This document shows, piece by piece, positions 1 through 10,148 of a stretch of 46,418 nt of DNA. The notes beneath the pieces were generated by a model. The model saw nothing but the letters and a program-made list of their open reading frames with translations. It was not told the DNA's origin and made no database searches. Origin of the DNA: FCB group bacterium (lineage in GTDB: Bacteria; Fidelibacterota; Marinisomatia; Marinisomatales; JAADGP01); assembly GCA_013152315.1 (NCBI GenBank), contig JAADGP010000035.1:1-46418 (forward strand), written 5' to 3'. Numbering within the stretch: the first letter of the stretch is position 1; each line of letters starts with the position of its first letter. A program made the translations under genes and the position numbers.

Positions 1-878
1 AAAGTAATGAGCAAGTCGGGCCGCAAGTCGGTTAATGCCGATTCGTCCTTCCGGGCCAAAATGATATCGGCATGTTTTACACAATTCTCCAGGGGATGAA
101 GATTGGTGATTACATCGCCGACAACCGGAATGTCGGCGTTTTTACATAATCGATTCAACGCTTCCAACAGGTCGGAATCTTTTTCCCCATGTCCTCCGAC
201 CAGCAACATCTTCTCAACACTCTGAATTTTGGTGACCAGTTTTCGCCACTGCTCATCGTCCAAAACAGCGGTACCATTTACCTCATCGATGATTCGGATA
301 TCGGAATCAAAACGGACTGTTTCGTCACCCCGGGGATAGAAGGGTTCCCGGATGGGGATATTCAGATGAACCGGCCCCGGAGGGAACGCCTGGGCGCAGT
401 TAACGGCATCGGAAACACTCCTTTCCACATGCCAGGCGGCATCGGCGTGCGCAGTATCCACGGGTAAATCGTAGCCGGCTTTAACATGCGGCGCATACAA
501 ATTCGATTGATGGATGGATTGGCCATCCTGTTGATCGATCCATTCCGGGGGACGATCGGCGGTGATCACGATAAGGGGAATATGCTGATAATAAGCTTCC
601 GTTACCGCGGGAGCATAATTCAGGGCCGCCGTGCCGGAAGTACACACGAGCACAACCGGTTTTTGTGTGCTCTGGGCGATTCCCAAGGCGATATATGCGG
701 CCGAGCGTTCGTCGCTGACCGTACGCACGTTTATCTTTTCATGTCGGGCAAAAGCCAGGGTCAATGGGGCGCATCGGGAACCGGGAGATAAAATCGCATT
801 GCTGATGCCCTTGCGGGCACAGATTTCGGCAATGTTAACGATTGCAGGTAAGAACATGGGTTTAGTGCCGTAACACAT
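1..878 (-). CDS. menD: 2-succinyl-5-enolpyruvyl-6-hydroxy-3-cyclohexene-1-carboxylate synthase, partial (3' end beyond left edge)
   Basis: Manual reverse translation gives MCYGTKPMFLPAIVNIAEICARKGISNAILSPGSRCAPLTLAFARHEKINVRTVSDERSAAYIALGIAQSTQKPVVLVCTSGTAALNYAPAVTEAYYQHIPLIVITADRPPEW..., a MenD ThDP-enzyme N-terminus. Overlaps the end of menF. Start at 878 or 857. Confidence 0.9.
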   Translation of the reverse strand, partial: MCYGTKPMFLPAIVNIAEICARKGISNAILSPGSRCAPLTLAFARHEKINVRTVSDERSAAYIALGIAQSTQKPVVLVCTSGTAALNYAPAVTEAYYQHIPLIVITADRPPEWIDQQDGQSIHQSNLYAPHVKAGYDLPVDTAHADAAWHVERSVSDAVNCAQAFPPGPVHLNIPIREPFYPRGDETVRFDSDIRIIDEVNGTAVLDDEQWRKLVTKIQSVEKMLLVGGHGEKDSDLLEALNRLCKNADIPVVGDVITNLHPLENCVKHADIILARKDESALTDLRPDLLIT

Positions 879-2088
879 TCAGTAAAGTCTGGCACTTCAA
901 ATTCGTCTCTTCCCATTCCTTTTCGGGGTCGGAATCGTGGGTAATGCCCGAACCGGCATACAAAACGGTTTTGTCGGCAAATAATTGCATGCATCTTAAA
1001 TTTACGTAGATGTATGTTTCGTCCTGAATGTTCACCGGACCGAGATAGCCGCTGTAAAAAGCCCGATCGAAGGTTTCATAATTCAGAATAAAATCAATCG
1101 CCCGTCGCTTGGGCATTCCGCACACCGCCGACGTAGGATGCAACAGGAAAAGCATGACCGAACCCAGTTCGGGAAAATTGACACTGTTCATATCCACCGT
1201 GAAATCGGTTTTCAGGTGCATTAAATTGCCGGCGGCCACGGTCCGGGGACCGAATTCTTCGAATTCCCGCAGGCGGATTTTTTTAAACTGATTAATGATA
1301 AAGCGGCTTACCATGGCCTGTTCTTCAATCTCCTTTTGCGTCCACGCCGCTCGCGCGGGATCAACATCCTCGTTGATCGGCTGGGTACCCGCCAGTGATA
1401 CGGTGCGAAAAATCCGTTCACGATTAATTTGAATCAATAATTCCGGGCTGACCCCCATCCAGGTTCCATAACCGGGGACGGAGAACAAGGATGCAAATGC
1501 GGCCGGGTATGTTTTGGCCAAAGCGAGAAACGTCAAAACCAGGTTAAAGTCCGGCGCCAGTTTTTCTTGTTTCGTACGTGCCGTAACCACTTTCTGGAAG
1601 ATTCCCCTCTCGATCGCCCGCAGTCCTTTATCGACAATAGCTAAGTAATGCTGTTTCTGATCCGCCCCGTTAAATACCGGATCACGACCGGTGTGATACG
1701 GTACTGTTGCTCTGCCGGAACCATGTTCCAATGCCTTGGTCAGCGACTCCAGGTATTGCCGTTTGCGTTCTTCATTTCCTCCCGAAATATTTTCCAGTTC
1801 GCCGGTATCGGAATGATAATATAAATCGGCGGGAATATAAATGGTCTCCTCCCCGGTGGGGTTCACAAAAGGACTGATAACAAACCCCGGAGGAGTGGCT
1901 TCAATTTCAATTTTCCGGGTTGTCCACTGATCGCTTAAATTGATTACGGCGTGGAATCCTTCCGTATTGGGTAAACGCCAGACGGCTATTGCGCCCTTCC
2001 GCTCGACGGCGGTTTGAATAAATACTCTTAATAATTCCGCTATCGAGTACCGTTCAAGCTCAATGGGTGTTGCGGTCTCCAAATACAT
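862..2088 (-). CDS. menF: isochorismate synthase
   Basis: 408 aa chorismate-binding family; C-terminal GSVMLFLLHPTSAVCGMPKRRAI...FYSGYLGPVN...YAGSGITHDSDPEKEWEET. Next to menD. Confidence 0.92.
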   Translation of the reverse strand: MYLETATPIELERYSIAELLRVFIQTAVERKGAIAVWRLPNTEGFHAVINLSDQWTTRKIEIEATPPGFVISPFVNPTGEETIYIPADLYYHSDTGELENISGGNEERKRQYLESLTKALEHGSGRATVPYHTGRDPVFNGADQKQHYLAIVDKGLRAIERGIFQKVVTARTKQEKLAPDFNLVLTFLALAKTYPAAFASLFSVPGYGTWMGVSPELLIQINRERIFRTVSLAGTQPINEDVDPARAAWTQKEIEEQAMVSRFIINQFKKIRLREFEEFGPRTVAAGNLMHLKTDFTVDMNSVNFPELGSVMLFLLHPTSAVCGMPKRRAIDFILNYETFDRAFYSGYLGPVNIQDETYIYVNLRCMQLFADKTVLYAGSGITHDSDPEKEWEETNLKCQTLLNVLRH

Positions 2089-2096
2089 GCGATTAT

Positions 2097-2519
2097 TTAT
2101 TTACGATTGGATCTTACAACCAGCGTCATTCGACTGATACAAATCAAGTTGTCGTCATCATCGGTAATTCGTGTTTCCCATACCTGGGTCCTCTTCCCCA
2201 GGTAAATCGGCTCAGTCCTGCCATGTACCCACCCCCCGGTGACACCCTTGATATGGTTCGCGTTAATCTCCAGTCCCACGCAGTATTGGTGCGGATAATC
2301 TATCGTTAACGTCCCGGCCACGCTCGCCAATGTTTCAGCCAGCGCCACCGACGCGCCCCCATGCAGGGAACCCATGGGTTGAACGGTACGATGATCCACC
2401 GGCATTTTCCCGCATAAATAATTTTCACCGACATCGGTAAACTCGATACCCAAATGGTCGGCCATTGTATTACGACTTATCCGGCGTATCTCGGCAAGGA
2501 TTTCTTTGTTACTTTTCAT
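2097..2519 (-). CDS. menI: hotdog-fold thioesterase (PaaI/YdiI family), probable 1,4-dihydroxy-2-naphthoyl-CoA thioesterase
   Basis: 140 aa; MGSLHGGASVALAETLASVAG is the hotdog thioesterase motif; men cluster context. Confidence 0.75.
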   Translation of the reverse strand: MKSNKEILAEIRRISRNTMADHLGIEFTDVGENYLCGKMPVDHRTVQPMGSLHGGASVALAETLASVAGTLTIDYPHQYCVGLEINANHIKGVTGGWVHGRTEPIYLGKRTQVWETRITDDDDNLICISRMTLVVRSNRK

Positions 2520-2528
2520 CGGGAAACA

Positions 2529-3305
2529 TTAATCACTGGAATAAATAAACAACCGCTCGTTCAGGTAGCGGCGTAAATCCATTTCATCAATATCGATGTG
2601 TACAAATCTTCCCTCTTCCGCTATGGAAACTCTTCGATTTTCCTCGGAAACCACAATAATGATGGCATCCGTTTCTTCCGACAATCCAAGCGCCGCACGA
2701 TGACGAGTGCCCATCGCCGGATCTACCATGGTGCTTTCCGTTAGGGGCAATATGCAGGCGGCTGCTTCGATGATATCGTTTTGAATAATCACCGCTCCGT
2801 CATGTAAAGGCGAAGTCGGATTAAAAATTGAAATCAGGAGCGGCCCTGTCACTTCCGCCTTCAAGGGCATACCGGCTTCCTTGTAATTACGCAATCCTGT
2901 TTCCCGTTGGATAACAATCAGCGCTCCCCAGCCACGGTCCTTCAATTGATTGGTCGCATCCACAATAGCTTCTATCGTTTTGGAGGTGCCGACACGGAAT
3001 ATCCGCCGGAAAAACCGGTGTTGTCCCACGTATATGAGCAAACGCCGGATTTCCGGTTGAAACAAGATAACAAAAGCGACCACCCAAACGGTCTGGAACT
3101 GGTTCACCAGCCAGGATGTCGCGCTTAATCCAAACGCGTTAAATATGAAGGATGATATTAACAGGATGATCAGCCCCACCAACATCTGCCCGGCACGGGT
3201 TCCGCGGAAATAGTGGTAAACTTTATAAAAAATCCAGCTGACGATAATTAAATCAATCAGGTCAACCAACGTGAACGTCAGGAAACCGATTTTAAATAAT
3301 TCCAT
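2529..3305 (-). CDS. cdaA: diadenylate cyclase CdaA (membrane-bound DAC domain)
   Basis: N-terminal TM helices, then the DAC domain with DGAVII and GTRHRAALGLSEETDAIIIVVSEE motifs; near folP. Confidence 0.93.
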   Translation of the reverse strand: MELFKIGFLTFTLVDLIDLIIVSWIFYKVYHYFRGTRAGQMLVGLIILLISSFIFNAFGLSATSWLVNQFQTVWVVAFVILFQPEIRRLLIYVGQHRFFRRIFRVGTSKTIEAIVDATNQLKDRGWGALIVIQRETGLRNYKEAGMPLKAEVTGPLLISIFNPTSPLHDGAVIIQNDIIEAAACILPLTESTMVDPAMGTRHRAALGLSEETDAIIIVVSEENRRVSIAEEGRFVHIDIDEMDLRRYLNERLFIYSSD

Positions 3306-3395
3306 TGCTGTTGGTACCTACACCATATTTATCGATTAATGTTCGTCATAGCGGAAAGATTACGCTGTTTTTCTCAAAATTCCAACCGATTGTAG

Positions 3396-3418
3396 GGCCG
3401 TCGCGGCCGGGATTTTTT
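3396..3418 (+). terminator. candidate rho-independent terminator reading on the plus strand
   Basis: GGCCG-TCG-CGGCC hairpin (3396-3408), then GGGA and TTTTTT (3413-3418); intergenic between folP and cdaA. Confidence 0.35.
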
Positions 3419-3453
3419 ATTGTTAATACCCTGTCAACCCGATCTGTTCCGGC

Positions 3454-4332
3454 TTAATTCACACCTTTTATTTTATCCGCGATTGCGATCACGCGTTTCA
3501 TGGCCTGAATATCATGAACACGGATAATTTGCGCGCCGTTTATTACACTGGCCGTAACCGCCGCGGCCGTGCCTTCCAATCGTTGATCGGACGGCAAATC
3601 AAGTGTCTGTCCGATAAAGGATTTCCTTGACGGGCCCACCAAAACGGGGTAACCAAGATCAGCGATCTGTTTTAATTCCCGGATGAGTTCAAAGTTATCG
3701 TTCAGCCTTTTTCCAAATCCGATACCCGGATCAATAATGATTTGTTCATCCTTAATTCCCCGTGCACGGGAATAAATCAACCGTTCCTGAAAATAATTCA
3801 GGATTTCCACCATCAGGTTTTCATAATGGGGATTTATCTGCATGTTTTTCGGGGTTCCCTTAATATGCATGATAACGACCGGGACGCCGGCTTCGCGAAC
3901 CACCTCAGCCATATCCATATCAAACGTTAAGCCGCTGATATCGTTAATTAAATCGGCTCCGGCCTGCAAGGCCTGCCGGGCAACATCCGCTTTATAGGTA
4001 TCGATCGAAATGAGCGTATCGGTACGTTCCCTGAGACCTTTGATGACCGGGATTACCCGGCTTAATTCCGTCCTGAACGACACCGGTTCCGCCCCGGGGC
4101 GTGTGGATTCACCCCCAACGTCGATGATATCGGCCCCTTCATCAATCATTTGTAACCCACGTTCTATCGCCCGTTCCGTTTCCATAAACTGTCCCCCGTC
4201 ACTGAAGGAATCAGGGGTTACATTCAAAACACCCATTATTAAAGTGAATGGTCGTGGATTGGATCGCCAGGAGTAATATTGATTTTTATTCATTGGAGAA
4301 TCGACGGAGTATGGATAGAACAAACATTCCAA
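3454..4332 (-). CDS. folP: dihydropteroate synthase
   Basis: IMGVLNVTPDSFSDGG, DVGGESTRPGAEPVS and DPGIGFGKRLNDN motifs. The true start may be the internal Met near 4293. Confidence 0.95.
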   Translation of the reverse strand: MECLFYPYSVDSPMNKNQYYSWRSNPRPFTLIMGVLNVTPDSFSDGGQFMETERAIERGLQMIDEGADIIDVGGESTRPGAEPVSFRTELSRVIPVIKGLRERTDTLISIDTYKADVARQALQAGADLINDISGLTFDMDMAEVVREAGVPVVIMHIKGTPKNMQINPHYENLMVEILNYFQERLIYSRARGIKDEQIIIDPGIGFGKRLNDNFELIRELKQIADLGYPVLVGPSRKSFIGQTLDLPSDQRLEGTAAAVTASVINGAQIIRVHDIQAMKRVIAIADKIKGVN

Positions 4333-4398
4333 TATGCGTAATCGATTTGATCGTATCTATCGTAAGTCGTTTGTTTGGCGGTGTAGAGAGCCGACCGA

Positions 4399-6459
4399 CT
4401 ATGGTGTATTCTTATCGGGGGTCGGTTTCTGGCTTGGCTTTCTGGCTGGTCGGCGACGCCTTCGGGAACGTGTATTCCCATTTTTGGAACGAATGATTTT
4501 CTTCCCTTCCAGAATCCGCTGAATATCATCCGCGTCAATTGTTTCATACTTCAGCAATTCTTCAGCCAGTCGGTGTAAAATATCCTTATTTTCTTCAATA
4601 ATACGTTCGGCTGTTTTTTGTGCTTTACGGACAACCCGGACAACTTCCTCATCAATGATTCGTGCCGTTACTTCGCTGTAATCGCGATGGGTCTGGATTT
4701 CCCGGCCCAGAAATATTTCCTCGTTTTTCTTTCCAAAGGTCATGGGACCCAAAACATCACTCATGCCCCACTCACAGACCATTTTACGGGCAATTATCGT
4801 AGCCTGCTCAATATCGTTTCCGGCGCCGGTTGTTAATTCATTGAAAATCCTTTTTTCCGCGGCCCGGCCACCCATCATGATCGCCAAACGTCCCTCGATA
4901 TATTTTTTGGAATAACCATGTTTTTCATCCATGGGAAGTTGCATCGTAACCCCCAGGGCCCGTCCCCGGGGAATAATGCTGACCTTATGTATCGGATCGG
5001 CGCCTTCGGTACGCACCGCGACCAGGGCATGACCGGCCTCATGGTAGGCGGTGATCTTTTTCTCCTCATCGGACAGAATCATGCTTTTTCGCTGAACCCC
5101 CATCATGACCTTGTCCTTGGCCTCTTCGAAATCCTCCATATCAACAGCCGTTTTTCGCTTACGGGCTGCCAGCAATGCGGCTTCGTTCACAATATTCGCC
5201 AGGTCAGCGCCCACCAAACCCGGCGTACCTTTGGCCAGGGCCTCAAGATCAACTTTTCGTTTATTGACCACGATATTTTTCGTGTGGACTTTCAATATGC
5301 CCAACCGTCCTTTGACATCGGGAACATCAACTACCACTTGTCGGTCGAAGCGTCCCGGACGCAGTAAGGCCGAATCCAGGACGTCCGGACGGTTGGTCGC
5401 CGCCATGACAATAATGTTCTGGTTCGGCTCAAATCCATCCAATTCCACCAGCAACTGATTCAGGGTTTGCTCACGTTCATCATGGCCGCCCCCCAGGCCT
5501 GCTCCACGCATACGGCCGACGGCATCCAATTCATCGATAAAAATGATACACGGATTATGCTTCTTCCCCTGTTCAAACAAGTCCCGAACACGGGAAGCGC
5601 CGACACCCACAAACATTTCCACAAAATCAGCCCCACTCAGACTAAAAAACGGTACGTTAGCTTCCCCGGCCACGGCGCGGGCCAGCAAGGTTTTTCCCGT
5701 TCCGGGAGGTCCGACCAACAATACCCCCTTGGGAATTTTCGCCCCCAATTTCTGAAACCGTTTGGGGTGCTTTAAAAAGGCGATAACTTCTTTTAATTCG
5801 TCCTTGGCTTCAACACATCCGGCAACATCATTGAAAGTAACTTTGGGCAGGTTGGTCGTCATTACCTTGGCGCGGGTTTTACCGAAATTGAAGATGCTTT
5901 TCATTCCTCCGCCCCCGCCCTGCATCCGGCGCATAATAAACAACCAGAACCCGATCAACAGGATCCACGGGAGCATATCCTTCAGCATATACACCGTCCA
6001 GTTAATGCTCTGTTCTTTGAAACTGTATTCCACGCCGTACTTATCCCATTCGGCCATGGCCTCCCGATCGATAAACGGCAGTTTAAGATAAAATCGGGTT
6101 ACGTTATCCAGGGTCCCGAACTCGGTTGTGACCGTTTGCGGCTCCGATAATTCACCGTGAAAAATGTCATCGATAATCGTTGCGGAAGTGATCTTACGCT
6201 GGGTTAAAAAATCACGGTACTGGAAATAATCTATTTCGACTTCTTTTCGGGCATTCTCGGTAAAAAGCCCCGAAAGAAAAATTGCCGCCATAATGATTAA
6301 CACCCAGATCAGGGATGTTTTACCGGCGCGTTTCCACTGGAAATTATTTTCAGGAATATTCGGTTTCCGGCTGTTTTTGGGCGCTTTCTTGGGCCGGCCC
6401 TTCACTTCTTTTTTTGGCCGTCGTGCTTTAGAAGAACGCGGTGATTCGTTTTTATTCAT
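4399..6459 (-). CDS. ftsH: ATP-dependent zinc metalloprotease FtsH
   Basis: AAA Walker [22 protein letters not shown] region, HEAGH zinc motif; 686 aa. Confidence 0.97.
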   Translation of the reverse strand: MNKNESPRSSKARRPKKEVKGRPKKAPKNSRKPNIPENNFQWKRAGKTSLIWVLIIMAAIFLSGLFTENARKEVEIDYFQYRDFLTQRKITSATIIDDIFHGELSEPQTVTTEFGTLDNVTRFYLKLPFIDREAMAEWDKYGVEYSFKEQSINWTVYMLKDMLPWILLIGFWLFIMRRMQGGGGGMKSIFNFGKTRAKVMTTNLPKVTFNDVAGCVEAKDELKEVIAFLKHPKRFQKLGAKIPKGVLLVGPPGTGKTLLARAVAGEANVPFFSLSGADFVEMFVGVGASRVRDLFEQGKKHNPCIIFIDELDAVGRMRGAGLGGGHDEREQTLNQLLVELDGFEPNQNIIVMAATNRPDVLDSALLRPGRFDRQVVVDVPDVKGRLGILKVHTKNIVVNKRKVDLEALAKGTPGLVGADLANIVNEAALLAARKRKTAVDMEDFEEAKDKVMMGVQRKSMILSDEEKKITAYHEAGHALVAVRTEGADPIHKVSIIPRGRALGVTMQLPMDEKHGYSKKYIEGRLAIMMGGRAAEKRIFNELTTGAGNDIEQATIIARKMVCEWGMSDVLGPMTFGKKNEEIFLGREIQTHRDYSEVTARIIDEEVVRVVRKAQKTAERIIEENKDILHRLAEELLKYETIDADDIQRILEGKKIIRSKNGNTRSRRRRRPARKPSQKPTPDKNTP

Positions 6460-6994
6460 TTAAATTGTTTCCTTCCAGTCGGTATATGGCCGGTAAGTGG
6501 CGCATTTTTTGTTGGTAATCCAAACCATATCCGACGACAAAATCGGGAGGGATTTCAAATCCTACATAATCAATTGCGAATTTTACTTTCGCAACATCAG
6601 GTTTCAATAACAAGGTTACAATGGTTAATGACTTGGGACTTGCTCCTTCCAGGCGTTCTTTTAAAAATTGGATCGTTAACCCGGAATCGATAATATCTTC
6701 CACAATAATAACATGCCGGTTGGTAATATCGGCGGAAATATCTTTCAGCAATCTCACCGTGCCGGTGGATTCGGTTCCTGCGTAGCTGGATAATTTGATG
6801 AAATCCATTTCGCAGTCAATGGTCATTGCCCGCATCAGGTCCGCGAGAACAATAAAACTCCCATTTAATACGCCAATAAAAATCGGCACTTCATCCTTAA
6901 ACCGCTCCGATAATTGTTGCGCGATTTCCCGGACCCGATTCCGAATAACTTCGGCCGAAATAATTTCGGTTAAGGTATATTTACCGTATTGCAT
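6452..6994 (-). CDS. hpt: hypoxanthine phosphoribosyltransferase
   Basis: PRPP motif VIIVEDIIDSGLT; VGYGLDYQQKMRHLPAIYRL; tilS-hpt-ftsH context. Confidence 0.94.
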   Translation of the reverse strand: MQYGKYTLTEIISAEVIRNRVREIAQQLSERFKDEVPIFIGVLNGSFIVLADLMRAMTIDCEMDFIKLSSYAGTESTGTVRLLKDISADITNRHVIIVEDIIDSGLTIQFLKERLEGASPKSLTIVTLLLKPDVAKVKFAIDYVGFEIPPDFVVGYGLDYQQKMRHLPAIYRLEGNNLNE

Positions 6995-6996
6995 GT

Positions 6997-8379
6997 TTAC
7001 CCAACCTTAGGCACAATTGAAAGTTCCTCGAATCGCCTGGTTTGGGGAGTAACTTTCACCCGTTCGCTGATTCGCTGGCCACACAACCAGATAATTTCAT
7101 TCTTGCTCGCCAATACCAATTGACGCTGTTTGTTAAAACGATCCATTTTAATATCCGTTAGAAAATCACTGATCTTTTTATGCCCCTGCATACCGAGAGG
7201 CTGAAAATAATCGCCGGCGCACCAATTTCTCAGAATGAGTTTTTCATCCTTAATTACCTGTCCGTCGATTATCTCTTTCCAGGGATTTGTCCCCAAATCC
7301 TTGACAGAATCTACATCATTCCAGTTGAAGACAAAATCCCCACAATCAATTGATTTTCCGAATACCACGGGAATTTCCTTTTTCACACATGAGCCCGGTT
7401 GGTTCAATATCCAGTTTTCCCGGTCTTTCAATAGCAGCCAGCCGGCCGGAAAGGGCAACCAACTTCCGACTTTGGCCGATTTCAAAAAGGTCTTTAGTTG
7501 GGTGATCAAATGCCTTCTCGACAATGCATCGCCACCAAGCAACCGGGAAATTATCATTACTTGCAGAAGTACCGGCAACTTCGCCAATTCGCGAACCGCA
7601 AGCAGAAAACGACCATCACTCTCCCGGGTAACGACGGTACGCAGAGCATGCTCAACGGCATACTCCAGAATCGGTTCCGTTTCCCGAATATTTTCACATA
7701 CCTGATGAAAAGCCGCCACCAAGCCGGGATTGAGTTTCTCCCACTCGGGGATTACCCTGTGACGCAGATAATTTCTCGGATAATGAATATCCTTATTGGT
7801 TTCGTCTTCGCGGTACGGAATCTCATGCGCTTTCACATACGTTTCGATGACGGACCCGGGAAAAGGTAACAAGGGACGGATGATCCGGCCGCGCTTAGGA
7901 TGGATTCCACGCAATCCCTTAATTCCCGCGCCGGCGCCTAAACGCAATAAAATGGTCTCCACCTGATCATTTCCGTGGTGAGCGGTCGCGATCAGGTCGG
8001 CCCCTGTTTCCTGACGCATTTCTTCCAAAGCAAGGTAACGTTCTTTCCGCGCCCATGCTTCGATACTCTCCCCGGGCGATTTTGTCCGGGGATTTAATTT
8101 CCTTACGACAAAAGGGATGTTCCACTCTTTACAGATTTCGGCCACAAAATATTGATCGTTATCGGCGTTCGTCCGCAAACCGTGGTTCACATGGGCGGCG
8201 GTCAACCGCAATTGCCATTCCTCTTTAAGACCAGCCAGGAGATGCAACAAGCACAGCGAGTCCCTTCCCCCGGATACGGCGACCAATACATGTCGCCCGG
8301 GTTGAAGCAAGCGGGAAACGGCGGGATGAGCGATAAATTGTTTTTTCAAACCGGTAACACCGGAAGACATGAAACCCAA
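6997..8379 (-). CDS. tilS: tRNA(Ile)-lysidine synthase
   Basis: SGGRDSLCLLHLL PP-loop, HVNHGLR, ATAHHGNDQVETILLRL motifs; 460 aa. Confidence 0.94.
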   Translation of the reverse strand: MGFMSSGVTGLKKQFIAHPAVSRLLQPGRHVLVAVSGGRDSLCLLHLLAGLKEEWQLRLTAAHVNHGLRTNADNDQYFVAEICKEWNIPFVVRKLNPRTKSPGESIEAWARKERYLALEEMRQETGADLIATAHHGNDQVETILLRLGAGAGIKGLRGIHPKRGRIIRPLLPFPGSVIETYVKAHEIPYREDETNKDIHYPRNYLRHRVIPEWEKLNPGLVAAFHQVCENIRETEPILEYAVEHALRTVVTRESDGRFLLAVRELAKLPVLLQVMIISRLLGGDALSRRHLITQLKTFLKSAKVGSWLPFPAGWLLLKDRENWILNQPGSCVKKEIPVVFGKSIDCGDFVFNWNDVDSVKDLGTNPWKEIIDGQVIKDEKLILRNWCAGDYFQPLGMQGHKKISDFLTDIKMDRFNKQRQLVLASKNEIIWLCGQRISERVKVTPQTRRFEELSIVPKVG

Positions 8380-8386
8380 AACCTGT

Positions 8387-9334
8387 CTATTTTAATTGCG
8401 AGACAATCTCGGCCACTTCCGTAGCGGAAGACATAATATAAAAATGAATGCACGGAACTTTCGCCTCAATTAATTCATGACACTGTTGCAAGGCCCACTC
8501 AATTCCAACGCGTGTTATGTCTTCCTGCGATTGTTCCAAAATTTGTTCCGATAATTTCTCCGGGATATCTACGTAAAAGTTTCTGGGAATTGTCCGCAGG
8601 TGGAATTCCTTCGTCAAAATCTTGATCCCCGGAATAATGGGAATATCGATTCCTTCCGCTCTACAGCGGTCCACGAATGAAAAGTACGCCTGATTATTAA
8701 AATACATTTGCGTCACGATATAATCGGCTCCGGCATCGACTTTCGCTTTTAAATACTTAATATCGGTGGAAAGGTTCGGCGCTTCGTAATGTTTTTCGGG
8801 ATAACCGGCCACACCGATACAAAAATTCGTCGGCGTGGCATCCACCAGATCTTCCAGGTACTGGCCATTGTTCATGGCCTTTATTTGTTTAACCAGATCA
8901 ATAGCGTATTTATTCCGTGTTTTGCCACTGCGATTGGAAATATCCTGCCTGAGATCATCCCCCCGGACAGCCAATACATTATCGATCCCCAGATAGTTTA
9001 ATTCGATCAGGGCGTCTTCCGTTTCCTCCCGGGTAAATCCCCGACATAGAATATGGGGCACGGTCTCCACGTTATACCGATTCTTGATGGCGGCGCTGAG
9101 GCCGATGGTCCCCGGTCGCTTGCGCTTAACATGACGCCTGATCATACCATCCGGAAATTCTTCATAATATACCTCGGCCGAGCGACTCGTCAGATCAATA
9201 AAGGGCGGATCATAAGGCATCAATTGTTCAATTAAATCGAATACCCCCTGGATACTGCCACCCCGCCGGGGGGGGATAATTTCATAACTGAACAAGGTCT
9301 TGTTGGCTTTTTCGAGAAACTCGATGACTTTCAC
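8387..9334 (-). CDS. metF: methylenetetrahydrofolate reductase
   Basis: FSYEIIPPRRGG, NVLAVRGDD, GADYIVTQMYFNNQAYFSFVDRC motifs. Confidence 0.93.
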   Translation of the reverse strand: MKVIEFLEKANKTLFSYEIIPPRRGGSIQGVFDLIEQLMPYDPPFIDLTSRSAEVYYEEFPDGMIRRHVKRKRPGTIGLSAAIKNRYNVETVPHILCRGFTREETEDALIELNYLGIDNVLAVRGDDLRQDISNRSGKTRNKYAIDLVKQIKAMNNGQYLEDLVDATPTNFCIGVAGYPEKHYEAPNLSTDIKYLKAKVDAGADYIVTQMYFNNQAYFSFVDRCRAEGIDIPIIPGIKILTKEFHLRTIPRNFYVDIPEKLSEQILEQSQEDITRVGIEWALQQCHELIEAKVPCIHFYIMSSATEVAEIVSQLK

Positions 9335-9494
9335 AAATAAAACCTCAACTATTTAAACGGTGCAAAGTAATTAAAATATTGATCCAATAAAAGCAAACGC
9401 TCGTGGATACGCAGCCACGGGGAATATCGTGGACAAGATTGTTGCTAATAAATTGATCATTTTAACAATATCATACAAATTGATTATGCCGAAT

Positions 9495-10148
9495 TTACGA
9501 CAAATTTAATCGTCTTTGTACCGTAAGTAAAAAAGGGTTATGACGAATTTCCGATTCCATCGACGTCTCCGGGCCATGACCGGAGTAAATGGTGTAATGA
9601 CGAGGAATGACGGTTATCATTTTCTGCAGTGATTTTTCCAGGGTTTGCCAATCCCCGCCCGGGAGATCGGTCCTTCCGACGGAGCCGCGAAACAGGGTAT
9701 CCCCGACGAATACATGTTCATCGATAATAAAGCACGTTCCACCGGGCGTGTGCCCGGGAGTATGCAGTAATCCAACCCGGAAATTTTCAATTTCCAGGTC
9801 TTCCTGATCCCGGAACCAATAATCCACTTCCGGAGGCGCGCCCGGCACCAAACCGAACATACGGCAGGAATCAACATAGGTATTCAAAATCATTGCTTCT
9901 TCCCGATGTAAATAAAAGGGAATGGAAAAATGTTCGCGCAGGGGCTGGACGGCGCCGATATGATCCATGTGGGCGTGGGTATTCATGATGGCGACCGGCC
10001 GAAGCTCCAGTTTTTTAACCCAATTAATTAATTCATCGGCATCGTCGCCGGGATCGATAAAAAGCGCCTCCGGCGATCCCTCCCGCCACAGGAGGTAACA
10101 ATTTTCCTGGAATGGTCCGGTGACGATGGTTTGTATATTAAGACTCAA
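9495..10148 (-). CDS. MBL-fold metallo-hydrolase (glyoxalase II-like)
   Basis: NTHAHMDHIGAV zinc motif, HTPGHTPGGTCF, YSGHGPET; TTG start overlaps the TGA stop of the upstream gene. Confidence 0.9.
   Translation of the reverse strand: MSLNIQTIVTGPFQENCYLLWREGSPEALFIDPGDDADELINWVKKLELRPVAIMNTHAHMDHIGAVQPLREHFSIPFYLHREEAMILNTYVDSCRMFGLVPGAPPEVDYWFRDQEDLEIENFRVGLLHTPGHTPGGTCFIIDEHVFVGDTLFRGSVGRTDLPGGDWQTLEKSLQKMITVIPRHYTIYSGHGPETSMESEIRHNPFLLTVQRRLNLS

Noticed and set aside
4918-5367. 149-aa plus-strand ORF
   Set aside because: Antisense to ftsH, whose coding sequence is certain.
7235-7705. 156-aa plus-strand ORF
   Set aside because: Antisense to tilS; no recognisable motif.
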